24,089 nucleotides of DNA from the NCBI GenBank assembly GCA_000433735.1, contig HF998323.1:3960-28048 (forward strand), written 5' to 3'. This stretch comes from Clostridium sp. CAG:167. GTDB lineage: Bacteria; Bacillota; Clostridia; Lachnospirales; Lachnospiraceae. Positions 6,710 through 16,223 of the stretch are shown in pieces. Made by a program: the position numbers and the translations under genes. Numbering within the stretch: position 1 is the first letter of the stretch; each line of letters starts with the position of its first letter. The notes below the pieces were generated by a model that saw only the letters and a program-made list of their open reading frames with translations, did not search any database and was not told the origin of the DNA.

Positions 6710-9036
6710 TCTGCCTCACCTGCCTTATATGTGTAGGACATTGCTCCTACTATTTCTCCATCAACAGTTACATCACTGTTTGAATAGTTTACATACACTT
6801 TTGCACCGTTGCTGTAAGTAACGGTTACCACATTATCTGCACTGCGCTCATGTTTTACAATGTTCGCATCCCCAAGAGCTGTATTTAACTCGCGAAGCTG
6901 TTTATCATAACTGATTACAGAATCTTTATAAGTCGCATACTCTGTACTGTACAGATCGGCTGAATTTGTATAGATCAGTTTTGATGAATTTTCCTTTGTA
7001 AGATAGAAGGAAGGATAAACGCCTGCTTCTACCATCTGAAGGAAAAACTGCTGTTTATTTGCTTCAAAGTTAACATAATCGGAATACATCGGCATAACAC
7101 CTTTTAATACCATGGATACAAATGGTACTTCTTCATCAATATACATATAATCAGAAGTTCCCAGTGGCATATTCAAAAATGCCTGTGTATTCTTCCAAAG
7201 GTAAGCACATGGCTCTTCCAGCATCAAATTAGCATCTTTGCTTACTGTTTCCAGTGTTTTCTCATAAGTATCAGCTACAGAATTTCTCTGATAAAAGCCT
7301 CCCTTATAACTGTAAGAGAACAAAGTATTACTGATTCCGGAGAAAGCAAAATTCTTAACGCCATCTCCCACACCATCTTCTACCAGACTCTGTACATCCT
7401 TCTGGGATGCTTCCGGTGTAAGGAAGTTGAATGTGTCATATACTTCTGCATATTTTTCCTCTTCATACAATCTCTTGTTTACCTTTTTAATGGTATTAAA
7501 GTTAAATGTATTTGTGGAAGGATTCAGACGCAGAGCATCTGTATACAAATATACATTGTAATTCTTCGCTGCTGAATCAGAAATAAGCTTTGTAACATCC
7601 GATGTTCCACCAATGTGGCTGTCTGCTTTGTAACTGCTGACCGGCAGATCATAAAGTCCTCCGGACTGCCATCCTTTGTACAAAGTCAGCAGACTGGAAA
7701 CGCCCTCTTTTTGAAGTTCATTATAAATACCTGCAATATCATCTGCCCTTGTCATAGTAACCGCTGTTGTTCCAAGCAAGAAATCTTCACGGTCTGTTCC
7801 AAGGAAATCCACTCTTGTGTTATAAGAGGTATCTTTCTTTGTAAGCAGATTATTGTTAAGCAGATATTCACGATACTTAGTTGCCATGGCTGAATAGTTG
7901 GCATCGTCTCCGCTAAGCAGTATATAACGCACCTGCAGGTCAGAATGTGTTCTGTCTGCTTCCGGCTGTGTTACCGTACCGGAATTGGAGTTATTCAAAG
8001 GCTGTACATACAAATCTCTCATAAGAAACTTAGCAAAGCAACGGTTATAGTTAACCATAACTCCGTTTGGGTGTGCTTCAATGCTGGCTCTCTTTTCGCC
8101 TTTTTCTACAATCGCGAGATATCCGGTCTGCTCCTGTGTATGAGCCATACCAAAGATCGGAGCAAATACCTCACCGGCATCGCGGATCGTATCAATCTTT
8201 TCCCAAAGGTACTTTTTTGCAGTGGATTCTGTAAATCCATTGTCCGTTCCATAGATCATCTGGGAGAATCCGGTTGAATACCTACCTTCTTTGTTATCCA
8301 GATTGATCAGCGCACCGTTTCCATCCGGGATAAGCATATAACCTTCCTGCTCTCCCAGGAATGTGTATCCCATCATAGGGAATACGCTGATGGAATTGAT
8401 ATAGGTTCCTTCTTTTTTCTCGATGATAGAATCATCCGGAATATTAACAACCAGATTATCCCCATCCAGAGTCACATTCATAGTAAGTCCGAACTGATAC
8501 TCGTTCCAGAAAATCTTGGCACTGAAACCTTTATCATTCTTTGTAACTTCCAATGTGTTTGATGCTGTAATAAGATCTGCCTGGTAGGAGTTCTTCACTC
8601 CTACAATGGCATTCACAACAACACCGGATTTCATGTAACCATTCCATGCCTGGTTACTGTTTCCATCATCTTTTTCATCGCTCAATGTGGACTCGATAAT
8701 TTTTCCGGTTTCTTTATTTTCCAGTAAAACTGAAAGTCTTTTTTCATACAGATACATCTTATATGTATCACTCTCAGCTACCAGTTCATAATCTTTCTTT
8801 GTGATCCAGTCTTTCTTGGCAATCTTTCCTTTGCTTCCGCTCTGGACTACCTCGCCATCTTCTCCGACCTGTTTCACTTCTTCTTGATCGCCACTCTGAT
8901 CTGTGGAGCCATCACCACTCTGCTGCGTCGTATCTGTATCCGCTTTTGCCATCTGTGGGACTCCAGGTGTTCCTGCAACGATCATCGCAGAAGCCAGAAA
9001 GAGTGCAACCAGTTTTCTCCAATGCTTAGTAACCAA
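6706..9036 (-). CDS. exported DUF5696 protein (TTG start)
   Basis: Large protein of about 776 residues resembling DUF5696, a family I know only as a companion of sugar importers in Clostridia and Bacilli, with no assigned reaction. The N-terminus from the chosen start reads as a secretion signal: Lys/Arg n-region (VTKHWRK), hydrophobic LVALFLASAMIVAG, and a probable signal-peptidase site after AKA. A charged Gln/Asp/Gly-rich linker follows, then a long mixed alpha/beta domain. There is no ATG before the middle of the signal, so the start must be TTG or GTG. TTG at 9036 has AGGTGG nine bases upstream, gives a proper signal peptide, and overlaps the previous gene by 11 bp; TTG at 9078 and GTG at 9066 are less convincing. 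No lipobox. A glycosidase-like fold is possible but unproven. Confidence 0.85.
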   Translation of the reverse strand: MVTKHWRKLVALFLASAMIVAGTPGVPQMAKADTDTTQQSGDGSTDQSGDQEEVKQVGEDGEVVQSGSKGKIAKKDWITKKDYELVAESDTYKMYLYEKRLSVLLENKETGKIIESTLSDEKDDGNSNQAWNGYMKSGVVVNAIVGVKNSYQADLITASNTLEVTKNDKGFSAKIFWNEYQFGLTMNVTLDGDNLVVNIPDDSIIEKKEGTYINSISVFPMMGYTFLGEQEGYMLIPDGNGALINLDNKEGRYSTGFSQMIYGTDNGFTESTAKKYLWEKIDTIRDAGEVFAPIFGMAHTQEQTGYLAIVEKGEKRASIEAHPNGVMVNYNRCFAKFLMRDLYVQPLNNSNSGTVTQPEADRTHSDLQVRYILLSGDDANYSAMATKYREYLLNNNLLTKKDTSYNTRVDFLGTDREDFLLGTTAVTMTRADDIAGIYNELQKEGVSSLLTLYKGWQSGGLYDLPVSSYKADSHIGGTSDVTKLISDSAAKNYNVYLYTDALRLNPSTNTFNFNTIKKVNKRLYEEEKYAEVYDTFNFLTPEASQKDVQSLVEDGVGDGVKNFAFSGISNTLFSYSYKGGFYQRNSVADTYEKTLETVSKDANLMLEEPCAYLWKNTQAFLNMPLGTSDYMYIDEEVPFVSMVLKGVMPMYSDYVNFEANKQQFFLQMVEAGVYPSFYLTKENSSKLIYTNSADLYSTEYATYKDSVISYDKQLRELNTALGDANIVKHERSADNVVTVTYSNGAKVYVNYSNSDVTVDGEIVGAMSYTYKAGEAE

Positions 9037-11092
9037 GTCGATACACCACCTCTCCGAACAATGCACTAATGAACTCAATTACCTGTGCCCACAGTACATA
9101 AATAATAAAGATTAACAACGCTACGATCAAAATTGTAAATATAGTCAGACATATAATCTTGAATGTCTCTTTTCCAGTATAGTTATTGACCTCTTTGATA
9201 CCAAGGATCGCCAATACTGCAACCCAGCAGATAATAACATCGCTGACCAATGTGATCAGGAACTGCTCGTTGTTTGTAACAACATGAGACAAAATAAAGT
9301 TCAATGGTGTCAGACATACATACGGAAGGAGGCAGTAACAGAAGTAAGTATAAATCTTCTTGATCGTACCTTCACCTTCATTGATTGTACATACCAGATA
9401 GTTACATGCTGTCAAAGCAACGATGACAAGAACGATTTCTCCAACATCTGAGAAAATCTCGTATCTTCCATCACGGATCGTCTTCTGAAGGAATCCACAC
9501 ATATACTTGTTGATTACATATTCAATCATGAATATAACAAGGATGAAACTGGCGGATGCAAAAGATGCTCTTCCCTCTCTGGCGATTCCATAAGATCCAT
9601 CAATTGGATGTTTCATAAAATATCCAGAATAACATACATTGGATACAAACTTATTTTTCTTAAACTTACCAATCACATTTCTTGGTCCGGCAAGAATATT
9701 TTTCTTGCGGTCTAACAGTTGGATCACCTTGTATACGATCCAAAGCAGCACGATCAGGCCAATCATCAGCACGATGTTATTTTTCAGCCATACATTTCGT
9801 GTCTCCCAGAACGCATCTGAGTAACCTTCTTTGTCTTTTGCCAGTCTTGCATATGTCAACGCACTCTCATAATCCTCTTCCTGGAAATAGCAGCGGCCCA
9901 TTGCTTTATTGGCATAGTCAAACATACTGTTCATCTTTAAAACTTCTGTAAGAGGTTTTCTTGCTTCTGAATATTTACCCTTTGAATACAAATACAAAGC
10001 ATTGTGAAGTTTCTGGGTAAACTCAGTTGGCTGATAAATCTGAATCTGTGCTTTATCAGAATCCAACACATAAATGTTATCATCTTTATCTACCTGAATA
10101 CTTGTTACCAGGCTGGAAAGACCTACACGCTGTGTACCATCATCATTACCACCAAAGATATACAGCGGCTCTCCTGTCTCATTGTACTCATAGATATATC
10201 CCATCTGGGAAGCTACATACACATTGTCATGATTTCCTACAGCGACAGCGGCTGGTGCTTCATCATAAACACCGGAAGTGTTGCTGCTCTTGATCATATT
10301 TACACCGGCAATATTCAGTCTCTTCAATGTACTTTCTTCATCGCCTCGTGTTACTGTATAGATCAGACCTTTTGAATCAATGGCCAGGTTATCCGGTGTA
10401 GATGGTGTATTACTTACCATCTTGGCACGCTGCTCTTTTGTCAAAATAGCACGCATGATAATGTCCTGCAAACTGGTTGCTGCATAGTTTGTACCAAAGT
10501 ATCCAAGGAATGTTCCTCCCTCAGATGGTGAGATCTCAACAACACCATTGGTATTAGATTCACACACTACAAACATGATTCCAGCTGAGTTTACTACTAC
10601 TTTTAATGGCTGGTATTTAACACCTTCACCATAAAGAGGACTGGACGGCTTACCATATGTATTCAGCAGATTGCCATTTTCGTCAAATACAAACACAGCT
10701 TCTGCATCATGGTCTGCTACATAAATCTTCTTGTCATCGGTTACAAAAATACCCATTGGTTTTTTCAGGGTTCCTTCACCAATCTTACGGATCAGTTTTC
10801 CGTCCGCATCTCCGATCAAGATGCGGGCATTTCCTGTATCTGCCACATACAAAGTTCCGTCCTTTGTAACAAACAGATCGTTAGGGTTTTTCATAGACTG
10901 GTTGCCAAAGCCGATTACAGTACTTTTAGCAATGTAAGCAGCCTGTGTCTCTTCTGTTCTGCCGTAACCATCTACCGTATAGGTCTTGTATGGAGTCTCA
11001 GCAGATGCAGTCACTGTATTCACTTCTGATGTAACACCAACTGCAATCAGAAGTAAAGCGATCAGACTTAAAATTTTCTTTTTTCTTCTCAT
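9026..11092 (-). CDS. exported NHL beta-propeller / TPR / YIP1 membrane protein
   Basis: 688-residue multidomain protein. Residues 1-32 are a signal peptide (basic start, hydrophobic 7-21, cleavage near ASA). Residues about 55-355 contain about six NHL-type blades, with repeats such as LYVADTGNARI, IYVADHDAEAV and IYVLDSDKAQI. Residues 362-425 look like TPR-type helices (YSKGKYSEARKPL, YFQEEDYESALTYA). A membrane helix lies at about 439-457, then a basic segment, then a YIP1-like domain (about 490-688) with about five more membrane segments. The propeller should therefore face outward, anchored by the YIP1 part. It sits between two permease sets and overlaps the DUF5696 gene by 11 bp. The role is unknown; sugar sensing or assisting importer assembly are both plausible inferences. 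Confidence 0.88.
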   Translation of the reverse strand: MRRKKKILSLIALLLIAVGVTSEVNTVTASAETPYKTYTVDGYGRTEETQAAYIAKSTVIGFGNQSMKNPNDLFVTKDGTLYVADTGNARILIGDADGKLIRKIGEGTLKKPMGIFVTDDKKIYVADHDAEAVFVFDENGNLLNTYGKPSSPLYGEGVKYQPLKVVVNSAGIMFVVCESNTNGVVEISPSEGGTFLGYFGTNYAATSLQDIIMRAILTKEQRAKMVSNTPSTPDNLAIDSKGLIYTVTRGDEESTLKRLNIAGVNMIKSSNTSGVYDEAPAAVAVGNHDNVYVASQMGYIYEYNETGEPLYIFGGNDDGTQRVGLSSLVTSIQVDKDDNIYVLDSDKAQIQIYQPTEFTQKLHNALYLYSKGKYSEARKPLTEVLKMNSMFDYANKAMGRCYFQEEDYESALTYARLAKDKEGYSDAFWETRNVWLKNNIVLMIGLIVLLWIVYKVIQLLDRKKNILAGPRNVIGKFKKNKFVSNVCYSGYFMKHPIDGSYGIAREGRASFASASFILVIFMIEYVINKYMCGFLQKTIRDGRYEIFSDVGEIVLVIVALTACNYLVCTINEGEGTIKKIYTYFCYCLLPYVCLTPLNFILSHVVTNNEQFLITLVSDVIICWVAVLAILGIKEVNNYTGKETFKIICLTIFTILIVALLIFIIYVLWAQVIEFISALFGEVVYRLGY

Positions 11093-11125
11093 AATGCCTC
11101 TATCCTTCTATTATATTGCAATGGT

Positions 11126-11995
11126 TTACTTGATACCTGAATGAGCCATTGTATTCATGACACCATTCTGAAGAATGATAAACAACACAAGGTTAGGAAT
11201 AAACAGTATCAGCGTTGCCGCCGCAGACATACCCTGACCGGCTACTGTGTTATTTACATTGATCATTGAGTTCATATAAAATGTAAGAGTTTTCATACTA
11301 TCATCATTAATATAGTAGTTTGATGTCTCCACATTGGTCCACACCTGCTGGAATACAAGGATGGTTGCTGTTGCAATCGCCGGCTTGATCAGCGGTATAA
11401 CAATCTTTCGGTATACCGTCACATCCGACGCCCCATCAATATAGGCCGCTTCTATCAGCGAATCAGGCACCTGTTCAGTAAACTGTTTTACAAGGAACAA
11501 AGCTACCGGATACGCCATCAATGGCAGGATATGTGCCCAGATATTATCGATCAATCCCAACTTTGCGATTACAAGGTATCTTGGGATCAAAACGGCTGTT
11601 GCTACGAACATCAGAGCCATCTGGTTGACGTTCATCATCATGTCACGGCCTTTAAATTTCAGCTTAGCCAGAGCAAATGCTGACATGGTTGTAAAGAGCA
11701 GTGATAATCCAACGGTAAGAACTGTTACGATCAAACTGTTGAACACATAACGGCTCATTGGCACACCGGATGTTCTACTGAACTTGATCAGTTTTTCAAA
11801 GTTTTCAAGTGTTGCATTCTTTACAAAAAAGGTTGGTGGGAATGCAAACAACTCATCCATCGGCTTAAAGGCATGGTTAGCGATATACACCAATGGCATT
11901 GCCATAAAGATAAGCAATGGCAGCAAAATAATCATAATCTTAATCTGTCCTCTTTCAAACTTCTGAGGATTAATTCTTTTTCCTTTATATGCCAC
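11126..11995 (-). CDS. CUT1 ABC permease, MalG-like, first importer
   Basis: 289-residue inner-membrane permease with six hydrophobic segments and the ATPase-docking EAAYIDGAS loop at 182-190. It uses a GTG start (11993-11995) with GGAGG seven bases upstream. It begins 20 bp after the MalF-like gene and is followed 33 bp later by the NHL/YIP1 gene. It should work with the large CBM-containing binding protein encoded two genes upstream. Unlike the second importer's MalG-like subunit it lacks a long basic N-terminal extension. Confidence 0.93.
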   Translation of the reverse strand: MAYKGKRINPQKFERGQIKIMIILLPLLIFMAMPLVYIANHAFKPMDELFAFPPTFFVKNATLENFEKLIKFSRTSGVPMSRYVFNSLIVTVLTVGLSLLFTTMSAFALAKLKFKGRDMMMNVNQMALMFVATAVLIPRYLVIAKLGLIDNIWAHILPLMAYPVALFLVKQFTEQVPDSLIEAAYIDGASDVTVYRKIVIPLIKPAIATATILVFQQVWTNVETSNYYINDDSMKTLTFYMNSMINVNNTVAGQGMSAAATLILFIPNLVLFIILQNGVMNTMAHSGIK

Positions 11996-12015
11996 GATTT
12001 AACCTCCTTCTCAAA

Positions 12016-12960
12016 TTATTCATCTTTGTCAGTCAAAAGTTTGTTACATACTTTTGAGAACAACTGCACGATCAACAGCAGTACAACAGAAACGGCTGCT
12101 GCATAGCCCATCTCGTATCGAAGGAAACCATAATCTTCGATATGGTTTACGATCAACTGAGCGGCATATCCCGGCGACGGGTTACCTGTCAGCCAGGTGG
12201 AGATCATACCATTCTGGAATGCGTTTACAATGGACATAACCGCCGCAAACAACATCTGTGGTTTCATCTGAGGGATAGTAATGTAGATCATTTCCTGGAA
12301 ACGGTTCTTAATACCATCAATGGCCGCTGCTTCATAGAGTTCCTCGTTGGAGTTCAAAATACCGGAAATCATGGAAAGGAATCCAACACCCATAGAAGAC
12401 CACAAACCTACAATAATTACAATTGTCAACAAATAATTTGCATTAACAAGCCAGATAACAGGCTCATTAATGATTCCCAGGCTGATCAGCCAGCTGTTTA
12501 ACAGACCTGTCTGGTCTCCTGAGAAAATAACCTTCCACAATACGGTCATAGCAACACCAACTGTCATACTTGGTGAGTACAGGATCAACGCAAAAATGGT
12601 TCTAGGTAAATGTGTCAGGTTACAAAGGGCCCAGGCCAGTATGAAGGATAAAACATATCCTCCGATACCAACCACAACCGCATATACTACCGTGTTCGGT
12701 AATACATATTGCATGAACACATCGTCACTGGTAATCAGTGTTATGTAGTTCAAAAATCCGGTAAACTTTGGAAACTCAATCGAGTTAAAGTTTGTGAAGG
12801 AAAGGACTACTGCCAGTAATACAGGCACCAGAATGAACACAATAAAGATAATCGCATATGGTGCCATGAAGACATAGCCGTTCCAGTTTGAATGTTCGCG
12901 CTTGCGAATATTACTTTTCTTTTTCTTTGTACTTTCTTGTACAACACTGTTCTTTGCCAT
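12016..12960 (-). CDS. CUT1 ABC permease, MalF-like, first importer
   Basis: Inner-membrane permease of about 314 residues with a basic N-terminus, about six membrane segments, and the coupling loop EAAAIDGIK followed by the ITIP turn. The start at 12960 (MAKNSVV) has GGAG six bases upstream. An in-frame ATG at 12972, four codons earlier, lacks a recognisable Shine-Dalgarno and would give MEWN as extra residues. The gene follows the large binding protein by 22 bp and precedes its MalG-like partner by 20 bp, the standard binding protein-MalF-MalG order. Confidence 0.92.
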   Translation of the reverse strand: MAKNSVVQESTKKKKSNIRKREHSNWNGYVFMAPYAIIFIVFILVPVLLAVVLSFTNFNSIEFPKFTGFLNYITLITSDDVFMQYVLPNTVVYAVVVGIGGYVLSFILAWALCNLTHLPRTIFALILYSPSMTVGVAMTVLWKVIFSGDQTGLLNSWLISLGIINEPVIWLVNANYLLTIVIIVGLWSSMGVGFLSMISGILNSNEELYEAAAIDGIKNRFQEMIYITIPQMKPQMLFAAVMSIVNAFQNGMISTWLTGNPSPGYAAQLIVNHIEDYGFLRYEMGYAAAVSVVLLLIVQLFSKVCNKLLTDKDE

Positions 12961-12982
12961 ATTCCACTCCATCCAATCTTAA

Positions 12983-15900
12983 TTATTGAGCGTTATTGTT
13001 ACTACTGCTGTCTTCATCTCTTCCGAGAATTTTCTTAACCGATTCTATGGTTGGAATATTATAGTCTTTGATGACATTGCCATCGCTGTCGTTATATCCA
13101 AACTCCTCCAACTTGCGGTCAAACTCGTGATTTACATTCTTAACAGCTTTATCAATTCGCGTCTGGACTTCATCACCATTTACGCAAATATCATTAAAGG
13201 CATTACTTACTTCTCGTTCAAGAAGGTAAGTACCAGGTACACGGGCAACATCCACAACATTCTTAGCAGTGTCTTCGATTACTTTCTTGTCTGCCGAATC
13301 CAGTGGAAGCTGATCAAATGCAGCCATGTTTGCAGTTGGCCAGATATAATCATCACCATATGAAATCTGCAAAGTCTGTCCATATTCAGCCTGTGTTTCT
13401 GTAGATGACCACCACTTAATAAACTGCCATGCTTTGTTTTCTCTTTCAGAATTGCTCTTAAAGATTACAGTTGCCTCTGCCTGTCCACAAACAGTTCTGT
13501 CGATTGTGCCATCTGCCTGCTTTGTACCAGGTGCAACGGCGATCTGCCAGGAACCATCCAGCTCAGGAGCTGCATTCTTAAGCATATTATAAGTAGCATA
13601 ATCAGCAATACCGATCGGCATATCTCCATTACGGAAATGCTGATAGAAGTTATCAACATTGACTGAAAGGTTATATACTGTAAACAAGTCAGTCAAAGCT
13701 GTAAATCCTTTTACGGATTCTTCTTTGTTCAAAGCTGTACCTTCTGCCGCTGTCGCATTGTACAAAGCTCCACCATTCTGTACAAGAAGTGGTGTCGTAC
13801 CATGGAAGTTACGCATCAAAAGCATACCTGCTGTTGGATAATAGAAGTTCAAACCTCTCATCTGCAAAGTAGGAAGCATATCAATAACATCTTCCATCGT
13901 CTGCGGAATGCCAATATTCATTTTTTCAAGAACATCTGAGCGGTAGAACAATACCCAGAAGTTCATGGTCTCAGGCATGGAGTATACTTTATCTCCAATC
14001 GTACCTGTCAGGAAAAATCCTGGTTCATAAACAGATGCAACCTCTTTGAAGTCGCTAAACTGTGTCATATCTGCCAATGCCCCACGAATACCAAGTTCGT
14101 ATGGGATAGTGTAGTTCAAACCGGTTGCAACATCCGGTGCATTGCCGGCAGAGTTTGCCAGCACCAGTTTGTTCTGGTCAGGCATAACGCTGACATCTAC
14201 CTGAATACCTGTCTGAGGTGTAAATTTCTCGTCGATCAGTTTCTGCATGATCTGGATGTACTGATTGGAACGGTTTACCCAAACCTGCAAATGACTCTTG
14301 TCAGTTTCTCTTGTCGAGTAAGATGTATCTGTAAAGGTAGATACAAATCTCTTTAAACTCATTCCGATAGATGAGAATACTCCCGGCATAGATGGAAGTT
14401 CTGCATCGTTCTGATAAATCCAGATACGGTCAATCGCCAGGTCATTGCCAAGCAGGTCGTCAATAGCCTGTGCCAGATAATGGTTAACTGAGTTTGTACT
14501 GGTTGAAAGTTCGCTGACACGATATGGGATTTCATCTGAATTCTCAGCAAGACTCTCCAGCTGTTTTGCTGCAATCAGCATGGAAGACATAACTGCTACA
14601 TTGTTATCACTGTCGCTCCATTTAACCGCGCTCTGCTCAAGTTCTCTCAGTTCACTTGCATACTGTTTTAAAGTTTCTTCCAGATTTGGAATGTAACGGG
14701 ACAATTTCAAATCTCTGTATTTATCTGCATTTGTTCCGGCAACTTTTGTGATCTCAAGTGAAAGGTCATTTACCTTTGACATAACCTCATCAATTGCCTC
14801 CATGATGTAACGAATGTTGTCCATGCTGATGGTATAAGAAATTGTATGTTCGCCTGGTGTCAAATGAACAGTCAGATCTGTTCCTTTGGAATCCTGTAAA
14901 GTGGACTGCTGATATCCTGCACCATACTTCATAGCATAAGAACGGAATGCTTCATTAGGAATTTCTCCGTCAATCGCAATATCTGTAAATACTGGGAAGT
15001 CTGTTTTTTCTGACTGACGATAATTCATTCCGATCTTATAGTTTCCTTCTTTCTCAACTTTAAAAGTATATGTAACTTTCTGTCCTGCTGTATTGAAAGA
15101 ATCAGAATCCAAAGTGTTCAACTGTGTCTCTCCTACTGTGTAAGGATCCACATCTGAATCATACTCTGTCACACCGTGTATTGCGGAATCATTGGTTGTG
15201 CTGAAATGCTCTCCCTGAATCTCGATCAGTGCATCGCCATCTGCCACACCTGATCCTTCGTAAGCAGCCGCCTTCTTAGGTGCTGCCAGAGAAACATTTC
15301 CTAATAAGAAGTTTCCTTCTTTGATGCTGAATTTAATCTCATGTTTACCTTTTGTCAACTGAACCTTTAAAGGATCTGAGTTGCGGTAACTGGAATCAGA
15401 GACTCCTTTTGTCTCCCACTGGTAAACCTTCTGCGGAACTGCTACAACTTCTTTGTTGTAACGATCCTTTACTGCTGTATCAGCAAGTTTCCATGTGGTT
15501 TCAAATTTAAGATTTCTCGCTTCATAAAAAGGATACTTGCCATCCACAGTTGCTTCCATGGATACCGGCAGGATTGATGCATCGTGTGAATAGTAATCCA
15601 GGTTCAGATCGTACAATCCATCCTCCGGTACATCCACTTCAAGATCCACACTGTCGCCTGCAGTCAGATCAAGAACTTCTTCTGCCTTTGTGTAGTCCTT
15701 AGTCTCAGCTGTAAGTTTTTCCTTTATCTTTCCTTTTACAGCTTTACTAATATCGTAAGACACTGCCTCACCTGTATAATCCTTCAAAGTGTATTTCTCA
15801 CTAACCTTACTATAATTAGTAGTAATACGCTCGCTGGAATAATCTTCCGTGCTGGATTTACTGGAACCGTTGCCAGTGTCTGTTGTCGCAACACTTGTTC

Positions 15901-16042
15901 CTGTTGCCGCCGCACTGCTTCCTGCCGTTGTCTGATCGGCCTTCACTGCAACATGTTGAGCACCACAACCAAGTACTAACGCTGTCGCCATAAACAATGC
16001 AACTGTTTTTTTGACTTTTGTCGTCATGTTTTTGCGCCGCAT
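12983..16042 (-). CDS. CBM-containing ABC solute-binding lipoprotein, 1019 aa
   Basis: The C-terminal half (about 585-1000) is a family-1 extracellular solute-binding domain, with the usual pattern ending in AWQFIKWWSS. The protein is about twice the usual length of 400-550 residues. The N-terminus has a signal with lipobox LVLGC (C26), then a Ser/Thr/Ala-rich linker (30-70). Two beta-rich modules follow (about 75-255 and 268-410), each ending in GKHEIKF or GEHTISY type strands, which look like carbohydrate-binding beta-sandwiches (CBM6/35-like by eye). A helical segment lies at about 410-560. The protein would sit on the outer face of the membrane, grip polysaccharide with the N-terminal modules and hand oligosaccharides to the permeases encoded next. 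ATG start with AGGAGG five bases upstream. Confidence 0.88.
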   Translation of the reverse strand: MRRKNMTTKVKKTVALFMATALVLGCGAQHVAVKADQTTAGSSAAATGTSVATTDTGNGSSKSSTEDYSSERITTNYSKVSEKYTLKDYTGEAVSYDISKAVKGKIKEKLTAETKDYTKAEEVLDLTAGDSVDLEVDVPEDGLYDLNLDYYSHDASILPVSMEATVDGKYPFYEARNLKFETTWKLADTAVKDRYNKEVVAVPQKVYQWETKGVSDSSYRNSDPLKVQLTKGKHEIKFSIKEGNFLLGNVSLAAPKKAAAYEGSGVADGDALIEIQGEHFSTTNDSAIHGVTEYDSDVDPYTVGETQLNTLDSDSFNTAGQKVTYTFKVEKEGNYKIGMNYRQSEKTDFPVFTDIAIDGEIPNEAFRSYAMKYGAGYQQSTLQDSKGTDLTVHLTPGEHTISYTISMDNIRYIMEAIDEVMSKVNDLSLEITKVAGTNADKYRDLKLSRYIPNLEETLKQYASELRELEQSAVKWSDSDNNVAVMSSMLIAAKQLESLAENSDEIPYRVSELSTSTNSVNHYLAQAIDDLLGNDLAIDRIWIYQNDAELPSMPGVFSSIGMSLKRFVSTFTDTSYSTRETDKSHLQVWVNRSNQYIQIMQKLIDEKFTPQTGIQVDVSVMPDQNKLVLANSAGNAPDVATGLNYTIPYELGIRGALADMTQFSDFKEVASVYEPGFFLTGTIGDKVYSMPETMNFWVLFYRSDVLEKMNIGIPQTMEDVIDMLPTLQMRGLNFYYPTAGMLLMRNFHGTTPLLVQNGGALYNATAAEGTALNKEESVKGFTALTDLFTVYNLSVNVDNFYQHFRNGDMPIGIADYATYNMLKNAAPELDGSWQIAVAPGTKQADGTIDRTVCGQAEATVIFKSNSERENKAWQFIKWWSSTETQAEYGQTLQISYGDDYIWPTANMAAFDQLPLDSADKKVIEDTAKNVVDVARVPGTYLLEREVSNAFNDICVNGDEVQTRIDKAVKNVNHEFDRKLEEFGYNDSDGNVIKDYNIPTIESVKKILGRDEDSSSNNNAQ

Positions 16043-16115
16043 AGCTTCCTCCTAACAATTTATTTCATCAACTTTGTCCTATATTTAGGCAAAATAAAAG
16101 ACTTCAGCACATTTA

Positions 16116-16144
16116 ATATTACTATGAATATGTACAAAAGTCAA
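16116..16144 (-). promoter_or_regulatory. sigma-A promoter for large binding-protein operon
   Basis: TTGACT (16144-16139), a 17-bp spacer and TAATAT (16121-16116) on the minus strand match the -35 and -10 consensus at five and four of six positions. Transcription would start near 16109, giving a leader of about 67 nt before the ATG. The surrounding region (16130-16220) is AT-rich with A and T runs. Confidence 0.65.
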
Positions 16145-16223
16145 TATAAAATCCCTTTTTTTATTGTCATTTTTTATAATAAAACTGTGTTTTTTGTGTC
16201 TTTTTTCATCATATTATGTGCAT

